Shown: in pieces, positions 55,788-64,000 of the stretch
Numbering within the stretch: the stretch's first letter is position 1
Layout: every line of letters starts with the position of its first letter
Assembly (NCBI GenBank): GCA_025504975.1
Contig: JANUWI010000005.1
Location: forward strand, 744,001-808,000
DNA: 64,000 bases
Reading direction: 5' to 3'
DNA from: Plenodomus lindquistii
Lineage: Eukaryota; Ascomycota; Dothideomycetes; Pleosporales; Leptosphaeriaceae
Program-made: the position numbers and the translations under genes
Notes under the pieces: model-generated
Databases searched by the model: none
Told to the model about the DNA's origin: nothing
The model's input: only the letters and a program-made list of their open reading frames with translations

Positions 55788-57540
55788 TCAGCCTCGCTTG
55801 AGCATAGTCTTCAACTCCTTCAGGGCGGCCATGATCAGAGGCACAGCAATGGGTCCCAATAACGGCAAATAAACTGCTACCTTGTGTTCATCAGGAAAGT
55901 AAACTTGTCCAACCATAGAACGCTCGAAGAACGCTTTTTCGGCCTCAACTTCTGCGGCTCGGGCGTGTTCTAGCGCACGTGGGAAGCGTCCGTCCTTGAG
56001 GAAGTCGCATGCTTGCTGCAGGTGGGATATTGTGTGCTGAACCGACTGAGCGACGTTGTCTGGTACTGGAATAGACGGGAGCTTTGTGTAGACTTGGGCG
56101 AGTGCCCCCAAGGTGGATGAAGCGGAGAAAAGGAGAGATGCAACCCGGACGCGCTCCAAAGTCGAGATACGAAGTGGTAGCGAAGCAGGGGTCTGTGGTA
56201 GACCAAACAAAGAGACGAGCTGATCGGAGAAGCTGTGCATAGCAGGTGCAAGCGCTTCAGCTGACAGCTCTGATGGTATGCCTGACTCACCGTTCAGATT
56301 GAGTATGTGCACCCCTCCCCATTGAGGTACCAGCCAACTATCTGCTGCGCTGTCTTTGACTAGCAGCGGTGTCTGGCTCGCGTCTGGAACGTAAAGGATG
56401 AAGTTGACGGTCGGCCCTTCGCCAATGCTTGGACTTAGTGGCCATTCGGCAGCGTTGATAAAACCACTCAGATCTTCTTTACGTAGTGTCCATGCCTTGA
56501 GACCTTCGTCGTACTCGGGCTGGCGTACTGATGGAGAGAAAGTGGCGTACAACTGGACCTGTGTGTCCACGGTGAAGTTGCTGATGGCCGAGAATGACTC
56601 CAACAGCGGCGTAAGGTAGGTGCGCAGTGCGGCCTCTATGTCCCATGATGACGGAGCATATGAGGGAGTAAACAATGAGAATGTGAGATGATAGGTTGGT
56701 GCGTATTTCAACGCCCTGGTGGACTGCCGTTCCAACTGTGCTGAAGCCTCGGGAGATAAGACGCCAGACTGTGCGATATGTGCATTGGAGGCGGTGGAGA
56801 GTACGTGAATCAACTGATGTTTCTCTTCACTGAAAAGTCGCTGGAGCTCCTGGGCAAGAAATTGCGCGAGTGTGGAGCCAGCTCCAGCCTGAGGCGAGAG
56901 CTGGGCTGCGGAGTAGTAAACGTCCAGCGTAGGCGAATAAGGTTGTAGGTGGGATCGAGGCGTTGCGCCAGTCTCGACAGCAATTAGCCGTACAGACAGG
57001 GCAATGTCCTCTCCATTGCTCTGCACAGTTGTGCCATGACTGATGATTTGCTGCGATGCATTGCTGATAGGGGGATCGGCGAGCAGCAGGCGCAGCTGGT
57101 GGGCAGAGAATTCGTTGAGATCGTCGAGAGCATGTTGGGTCGTGCGAAGGATTTGCTGGGCGTCTGCCTCGGGGAAGGGGGCTTCGATGGCAATGCGTAG
57201 GGGGAAGACGGGCTTGCAGACCTATCAACGTGTTAGTGTCAATGATAGGCAAACACGCATAGGAGCATGTCACCTGGCCATTAGCCCACTCCGTCATGTC
57301 CTGCAGAGGCAGAGCGGCCCTGTAGACAGCCGTGGTTTTCAACCATATGGGCAGACCCAGAAGTATCACGACGGCCCAAAAGGAGAGGATGGCCGCCCGT
57401 CGGAGGAAGATGCTCTCCTTTGACTCTGGTGGGGGCTTTTTGGGCGATTGCGCTGGAGCTGATGCCACGGCGGGTGCTTCCACGGCCGCACGGTCTGGTT
57501 TCACGGCGAGCGACGCGTCGGCGCCTGTTGTTGATGCCAT
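55788..57540 (-). CDS. GPI17: GPI transamidase subunit PIG-S (Gpi17)
   Basis: Component of the ER GPI-anchor transamidase complex that attaches GPI to proteins. Two exons (57540-57274 and 57221-55788, 52-bp intron) give 566 residues, normal for the family. An N-terminal membrane span (AILSFWAVVILLGLPIWLKT) is followed by TTAVYRAALP, a hallmark of fungal PIG-S. The luminal body includes PTYHLTFSLFTPSYAPSSW and FINAAEWPLSPS, also familial. A second span near the C terminus (VYLPLLGPIAVPLIMAALKE) completes the expected two-span topology. The intron junction gives NGQ then VCKPVFPLRI. Confidence 0.86.
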
Positions 57541-58562
57541 GCTGCTGGAGGGCTCGTCAAGGTGGCCGCTGTCAGCCTGTCGAGGGCGACATGGCCCGTG
57601 CGCATCGCGTCTACATCACTAGAGTAGGAGCTCGTATTTGTCAAGTCTACAGCTTACTTCAAAAAACAGATTCCACCAGTCTGAAATGCTGCGGGGAGAT
57701 GACTACCAAAGTTGGGAGCACTGTGGTGTACCTATACCCATGCGTAAGGTATGCAATGGCGGTTTTGTCATAGTGCGCAAAGTCATCAACGCGCGGCAAT
57801 GCCTTGACAGAACTGTGTTTCGGGAGTCATGAGACTCACTGAATACGAGTCTAAATACGAGCCTTTTTACCCCGTCTCCTTTGCTTGGTGCTGATGACGT
57901 GTGCTGATCAGATAGACAGTGACGGCGTATAGTACTCAAAAGGCTTGGCACATTTCGAGAGGGCATGCAATGTCTGTAAAACTTTTATGAAAGGCCGTAG
58001 TCCACTGAATGCAAGCTTGGAAATGTCTTCCCGAACTCATTGGGTCATAGACTCGACCTTGTATGTTTCTGTTTGTGGTGCTTTAGTGGACAAGTACCGG
58101 GAACCTCTGGTCTGTGCACGCGTTCAGATGAGGAATGTTCATGCCCAGGTTGCTGGATCCAAGCCATCAACATGCCACCATATCGACTCTTAAGCCGAAC
58201 CAACACATGAGCAAATCTCCTCGGTCTCATACACATGAACGCATCTGCTCTTCACCTGCGACGACACTGGTAGTTGTTGTGTTGCAGCAGGGGTGCAGCA
58301 CGCTACCGGCTTCGATCACCGTTCCTGCCCCGCTGAGCGACCCGCATTGGGCCACTGCTGCTCTGTGCGATGCGGGGTTGCATATCTGGGGAAACAGCTC
58401 GAATGACAGTGACGCGGAACTGGCACGAGATCCCAAAGCTACCCCTCTCACCTGATCTGCTCTCACGCTGTTCTTGTCAGATTCCGCACACGACAGCTCT
58501 TTGTTCCTCCTGTATCCTCACTTCATTCCAATCCACTTTCAAAACATCACAAATCATTCACG
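57541..58562. other. Divergent promoter region
   Basis: About 1 kb between PIG-S (-) and the DJ-1-like gene (+). The right end is C/T-rich before the ATG at 58563. No other feature is supported. Confidence 0.5.
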
Positions 58563-59600
58563 ATGAGTGCAATCGCTGACAGCACCGACCGTGTTGAGCA
58601 GGTCAAGGTGCTGTTTGCCCTCTTCCCTGGCTACAACACGCTCGACGTCGCTGGCCCTCTCGAGGTCCTGAGCCGTTCTCTGCAAGACCCCAAAGACAAG
58701 TGTAAGCATTGAAGCCCCCAATCATGCTTTCACGGGAATCATGAACCTCAATTGCTCTTGGACTGATACCCTCGGCAGCCAGCAGAGCTTTCGAGTGTCA
58801 GTTTGTCGGCACTGCCGCGGCCATGACATCGGTCCAGGGTCTCACCATCAAGGCTGACTTGGACTACGACGATGCCAACGATGAGCTTGAGGACTTTGAT
58901 GTCATCATCGTCCCTGGCGGCGAAGGCGTCTTCGATGTGCTCAAGAACAAGTCTGAGCCCCTCGGCCTCCTCACCAAGTACGTCGAGCTTCAGGAGAAGA
59001 ACCCCGCCAAAGAGCGCACCATCCTCGCAATCGACATTGGCGCCCTGCTCCTTGCCCAGCAAGGCATGCTCGAGGGCCTTGCCGCTACAACCCACCCAGA
59101 CTACTATGTCCGTCTCGAGACCATCTGTCAGGATGCTGCTAGACGTGACATGTCCATGCGCACCGACGTCATGGAGGAGCGCTACGTCGTCAATAATGCT
59201 CGCTTCGACCTGGGCGAGAACCCTGATGACAATCCGTGAGTGAACCCCGCTGAAGCTGTGCAGATCAGTGCTGACATGGACCAGATACATCATCAAGAAG
59301 GCCCGCGACATTCCGAGCGCTCCCGAAGGTACCAACACCGGTCATGCCCGTCGAAAGTCGATTGCTCGCAAGGGCAGCAATGCCTGGCGCGACTCTCGCC
59401 GCCGCGAGTCTATCGCTAGGCGTGCTTCCATGCCACTGGGCGGTATGCGTGTTATCACCACCGGCGGCGTCACTGCTGGTCTTGATGCTAGCTTGTATTT
59501 GGTGGGTTCTTTGGCTTCTCACGATTCGGCCCTGGAGGTGTCTCGTGTCATGCAATACTCTTGGGTCAAGGGCGTTACGGTCGATGCGATTGATGTTTGA
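58563..59600 (+). CDS. DJ-1/PfpI-like protein lacking the nucleophile Cys
   Basis: Three exons (58563-58701, 58779-59235, 59285-59600) give 303 residues. The class I glutamine-amidotransferase-like fold is shown by VLFALFPGYNTLDVAGPLEV at the start, DVIIVPGGEGVFDVL with the conserved Gly pair and Glu, and GGVTAGLDASLYLV near the end. The elbow that normally reads CTG is DIG (Asp at about 132, in AIDIGALLLAQQG), so the usual Cys-based chemistry is missing. Between the last two strands is an insertion of about 45 residues with four Arg/Lys-x-Ser sites (RRKS, RKGS, RRRES, RRAS) that resemble protein kinase A targets. The role is unknown, and a regulatory or structural one is more likely than catalysis. 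Confidence 0.75.
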
Positions 59601-61180
59601 GCGGCAGCTCTCGCGCAACTAGCGAAGGCGTTTATGAGGATTGGATTGACGAATGATCTGGCATGATCATCTAAAGGGAAAGTCGGGAATCAGAAAGATG
59701 TACCACGACGAAACATGTAAAGTAACGATTCTATTACGAATTCAACAATGAGCAATGATGGAGATCATCACAGCTCCTCGATGATGTGCATCTGGGCGCC
59801 GAACATGCGTGGAGCTTATGGGGTGTGACTTGTACCGTGGAGTGGTACCCGAAGACAATGGAGGGGAAAGACTGGACGGGAGCTGCCACCCCACCCACGT
59901 GGGGAACGACCCCTGTGACGCCGCCAAGCTTGGCTGTGCTTCTGGGCAAAACCACGACTTTCCTGGCCTCATCCTTCGCTGTCATCAGGAATCAATTTCA
60001 TTTCACGAATATGCGCTCACATCCACTACTGAAGATGCAGGACAAGCAAATGCGATAAGACCTCGTGCTCGGCGGAGATTTCAAGCGGACAATTGGTATA
60101 CAGAGGAGCACAGATCCTCAGTCTGTAAAGTAGCGAGACGAAGACATGCAGACTTCAGACTGCAGACTGCTCGAGTAAGCTTATCATTACCTGTGGAATC
60201 TGCAGGAAGGTTTGAGCGACTCTGACTGAGCCCTCGATGAATTGCGATGGCTGAAACAAATGGTGTCCTAAAAGTGGAGGGCTCAATAAATACCCAGACT
60301 AGGAACAAGCTTCTTCACTGCCAGCACGTCGGAAATGCTCATAACCCAGTTGAATTGAGTACTCCTCGCGGCCTGTTGTGGAGACTATCGTGACGAGTTG
60401 GGTCTGGTGCTTGACGGAGCGCCTCCAGCAGCTTCGGGATCCTGCAAGAGGAAGCTGCTTCAGCTTTCGCGGCGTTCAGATGCTCATAACACAACATGAC
60501 AGTACACAAACCCCTCATAGCTGCTTTCGAAACGCGTTCAGTGAGCGCGATGTACGGCAGACGTCAAGGATCGCGCGCTCTCATTGGCCTGATGCGTCGA
60601 AGCTTGATTCGCACGCTGCAGCGAGGCTGTGTAGATTCGAAAATCGCTCATCGCTAACCGGCAACAGCACAAGTTCCACAAACCGAATCCGCCAGAAGGA
60701 AATTTGCAAGTGCGTTTGAAAGCCTACTCACAATGGAAAACCTGCTTGAGGACCCTGTCTCAGGCCTTCGAGAATGTATGAGGTATTTATCGTCGAATCG
60801 CCTGGGGTTGATCTGGACAAAGGCGTGTTAAGGCCCTTGATTCACGGTACTGGTGTATCCTGATCCACCGTCGCCTGCGCTGATTCCCTTACGTCTTGAG
60901 ATAGCCTGGCTGTTGGATCATCAGCACATGTCTGACAGTTTGAGGGCATATCGCCATGGTTATGCCGTTTGTGAATAGAGGTGAATCATTTCCACCTTGA
61001 GCTATAAATCGCGCTCGCAACCGCATCCATCGTTACGGTTCCTTTTATATCGCTCACCTGTCACACCTTGTCTTCTGCACGACACTCAAGAAAGTCAATT
61101 TGATTCGCTTTCTTCGTGCCCCTGACCATTACGCTGTGCTTTCCATACTGCCTCAGTGCGTCTTCTCTCTGACCCCTTAC
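59601..61180. other. Intergenic region upstream of the P-type ATPase
   Basis: About 1.6 kb. ORFs such as 59786-60225 overlap on both strands without recognisable content. A TATAAAT box lies at 61003-61009, about 170 bp before the ATPase start, next to a C/T-rich leader. Confidence 0.5.
61003..61009 (+). promoter_or_regulatory. TATA box candidate of the P-type ATPase gene
   Basis: TATAAAT about 172 bp upstream of the ATG at 61181, followed by T/C-rich sequence (61040-61080) where transcription probably starts. Confidence 0.4.
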
Positions 61181-64000
61181 ATGGACGTAGAAGAAACATC
61201 TTCTCCTCGCGTTCGCTTCGGCGATCAACGCCTCCCTGACGAAGAAGATGGTTATGTGACTTATGAGCGTCGCCAGCGCGACCTATCGCGCAGGGGCAGT
61301 TTCGGCAGTCTGTCCATCCACAGCACTGGTGGTACAAGAACTGTACAACCAGAGACTGCTCTGCCTATCACCTATCGCACTCTTTCCATTGAGATCGATG
61401 AAGAGCAACACCAAAAGCAAAAGGATGTAAAGAAAGCGAAAGACAAGGCTGCTGTTGGTACGTAGCCTCTCCTTCCCTTCTCTAGAACACGTCACAGTCT
61501 CACCATGCGCACACATGGGCTCACATCCACCACACAGATCTACGTGACCTCGAATGGCACACTCTCGAGGTCGATGAGCTCTGTCGTCGCCTCTCCGTCG
61601 ACACCAACCAGGGTCTTTCTGAAGATCAGATCAAGCGTCGCGTCGGTGAATATGGCAAGAACAAGATCACTCCGCCCAAATCCGGGCTACTCGGTGACAT
61701 AATAGGCTATTTCTTTGGAGGTTTCGGTAGTATCTTGGTCGTCGCTGGTATACTCGTCTTTATTGCCTGGAAGCCACTTGGTGAACCTGCTCCAGCACCA
61801 GCCAATCTGGCACTCGCCTGTGTTCTTATCGCTGTTTGGCTAATTCAAGCTGGCTTCAATGCATGGCAAGACTGGTCGACTAGTCGAGTCATGGCATCCA
61901 TTGGTACGATGTTGCCTGATGAATGTCTTGTCATCCGCAATGGCTCCCAAGCTAGCGTTCACGCTCTCGATTTGGTGCCAGGAGATATAATCGTCGTCAA
62001 GCAAGGCAACAAGCTTCCTGCCGACATACGATTTGTAGAGGTGTCGAGCGATTCCATGTTCGATCGTTCCATTCTCACAGGTGAGATCACCGTCACTATA
62101 ACATGCCATCAGCAGCTGACAACACCAGGTGAATCGGAGCCTATTGTAGCTACAGTTGAGCACACCGAAGTCAACTACCTCGAAACACAAAACATTGGAC
62201 TTCAAGGAACACACTGCATTTCTGGAAGCTGTCTAGGCGTGTGCGTCGCTACTGGTGACAACACCATCTTTGGCCGCATCGCAAAGTTGACTTCGGACCC
62301 CAAGACCGGCACAACGCCTTTGCAAAGAGAGATATTTCGTTTCGTTCTGATCATCGCACTTTTCATTACATGCGTTGTGGTACTCATTATTATTCTCTGG
62401 TACGTCTGTGCATGGTCACGCACGACTTGCTTGTGTCTGCTTGTGCTCGAGTTGAAGTATCTCTACTCACGTGTTTCAGGGCTGCATGGCTAAGGAAGTT
62501 CCATCCAACATGGATCAATGTACCTATGTTGATTGTCAGTTGTGTATCTGCCGCTGTCGCTTTCATTCCTGAGGGTCTGCCTATTGCCCTTACAACATCG
62601 CTCACTATCGTTGCGAACATCATGCGCAAGAACAAGATTCTCTGCAAGTCCCTGAAGACTGTCGAGACTCTTGGATCTGTCTCTGTCATTTGTTCTGACA
62701 AGACAGGAACCTTGACGAAGAACAAGATGGTCGTTACTGACATCTACGTTGCCGGCGAGGAGTACACACCTGAGGGTGCTCGCGACATGTTAAAAGTCGG
62801 ACAATCTGAGAAGCCCGCTGTTACTCTCTTTGTTGATCGCGAGGAAGTCATCAACCAAGTTCGCATACTCGCCGGTCTCTGCAACTCTGGCGAGTTTGAC
62901 GCAGCTACGATGAATCTCCCAATTGCCGAGAGGAAGATCAACGGCGATGCGACGGATCAAGCTGTCCTTCGCCTGTCGGAGAGCCTTGGCTCAGTATCCG
63001 ATCTTCGTCGGGAGTGGAAGAAAGTTTTTGAGATTGCTTTCAACAGCAAGAACAAATTCATGGTCCGACTCATGACGCCTGTCGGTCAGAATCCTACAAG
63101 CAACAACACGTGAGTATCTTTGCGACGACAAGATACGCATCTGCTGATACATGCAGCACACTCATGATGAAAGGCGCACCCGACATCATACTCCCTCGAT
63201 GTGACCTCCTCCTCAACGGCAAGGGTGAAGCGGTGCCACTCACCGACACTCAACGCATGCGCATCGAGAACATCAAAGACAACTGGTCCCTTCAAGGCAA
63301 ACGTGTCATTCTCCTCGCCCAAAAGCCAACCGTCGTACCCTCTTCCACCAACCACGAAAAGGAAGTTCTCATCGCCGCTCGCGAAGGCCTAACATTCGTC
63401 GGCCTCCTCGGCATCGTGGACCCCCCTCGCGATGAGATCCCAGAAGTCGTCCGCATCCTTCGCGGCGCCTCAATCCGCATCTTCATGGTCACGGGCGACT
63501 TCAAATTGACCGCCCAAGCCATCGCTGAAGAGTGCGGCATCATCTCCAACTCCGCCTTCGTCGACGACATCAGCGCGCTCGAACGCGACGGCAAAATCGG
63601 ATCAACCAAGCAGTCCATTGTCCTCAGCGGCCCCGAACTCATCACTCTCAACGAAGCAAAATGGGACCAACTCTGCCAATACCAAGAAATCGTCTTCGCG
63701 CGCACAACACCAGAGCAAAAACTCCGCATCGTCAAGGAATTCCAGGCACGCGACAACATCGTCGGCATGACCGGCGACGGCGTCAACGACGCACCATCCC
63801 TCAAAGCAGCAGACATCGGCATAGCAATGGGCAGCGGCTCCGACATTGCCATCGAAGCCGCAGACATGGTGCTCCTCGATTCCTTCGCCGCCATCGTCCA
63901 AGCAGTCATGTACGGCCGCCTCGTCTTCGACAACCTCAAAAAGACAATTGTGTATCTCCTCCCCGCAGGCAGTTTCTCGGAGCTCTGGCCCGTAGTAACG
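61181..64000 (+). CDS. P-type ATPase, Na/K-ATPase alpha-like (type IIC), cut by the window end
   Basis: Fungal cation pump related to the animal Na,K-/H,K-ATPase alpha subunit. Exons seen: 61181-61457, 61539-62080, 62129-62399, 62480-63109 and 63157 to beyond the window. About 90 acidic/Arg-rich N-terminal residues come first, then LEWHTLEVDELCRRL (the cation-ATPase N domain), two spans, and the actuator motif LTGES assembled across the 62081-62128 intron. AFIPEGLPIALT follows in TM4, then the phosphorylation site SDKTGTLT (near 62694-62717), KGAPD and MTGDGVNDAP (hinge, near 63766). The C-terminal transmembrane part is missing. PEGLP in TM4 is a fungal variant of the animal PEGLL, so ion specificity is open. 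There is no beta subunit in the window. Confidence 0.86.

Noticed and set aside
58748..59338. 196-codon - strand ORF
   Set aside because: It is antisense to the DJ-1-like gene and crosses its introns.
63292..63939. 215-codon - strand ORF
   Set aside because: It is antisense to the P-type ATPase exon that carries the TGDGVNDAP motif.
1..64000. Secondary-metabolite cluster or mobile-element system
   Set aside because: No PKS, NRPS, terpene cyclase, transposase, reverse transcriptase or integrase was seen; the enzymes present are not arranged as a cluster.

Overview
The window is a 64 kb piece of nuclear DNA from a filamentous ascomycete. Most genes carry short GT-AG introns of about 45-100 bp, often with a CTAAC/CTGAY-like branch point. 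Genes lie on both strands without operons. The gene content is typical of the group: AA11-type LPMO, Cps1-like GT2 synthase, GH16 glucanase, cAMP-receptor-like GPCR, DUF7730 protein, fungal Na/K-type P-ATPase. The overall flavour points to Dothideomycetes, probably Pleosporales. That placement is an inference from gene families, not from a marker gene.

Layout. 0-3.7 kb: mostly non-coding, with one small ORF interrupted by an in-frame TGA. 3.7-17.2 kb: housekeeping and signalling genes, namely a five-exon GPCR, a histidine acid phosphatase, a septin-like GTPase, a divergent SDR, Yae1, and a mitochondrial ABC1/UbiB protein of the Mcp2/Cqd2 type. 17.2-24 kb: a poorer, repeat-marked stretch. It holds an (AC)25 microsatellite, two degenerate tandem paralogues of an ELRNxIY (F-box/DUF7730-like) family that each carry an in-frame TAG, a stray 57 bp copy of an exon piece from the BCAS3-like gene 6 kb away, and an F-box/LRR gene behind a direct repeat. 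24-34.5 kb: a peroxisomal-type enoyl-CoA isomerase, a BCAS3-like WD40 protein, a secreted SRPBCC-like protein, and a DUF7730 protein. 35-52 kb: surface and secreted functions, namely a Cys-rich single-pass membrane protein, AA11 LPMO, a large membrane glycoprotein, a Cys/His zinc-finger-like protein, a class 3 lipase, a GT2 synthase, and a GH16 glucanase with a 16-nt microexon. 52-64 kb: a 6PGDH/DUF1932-like enzyme followed by a G-quadruplex-prone minisatellite, a serine hydrolase of the beta-lactamase fold, PIG-S, a DJ-1/PfpI-like protein lacking the usual Cys, and a P-type IIC ATPase cut by the window edge.

How the genes relate. There is no biosynthetic cluster: no PKS, NRPS, terpene cyclase or cluster regulator was seen. 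Shared themes are cell wall and surface (AA11, GH16, GT2, PIG-S for GPI anchoring, septin) and membrane signalling (GPCR). No CRISPR, rRNA or tRNA gene was recognised. Splice sites were assigned by eye from reading frame, consensus and family expectation. Protein-family names rest on recalled motifs, with no database search.
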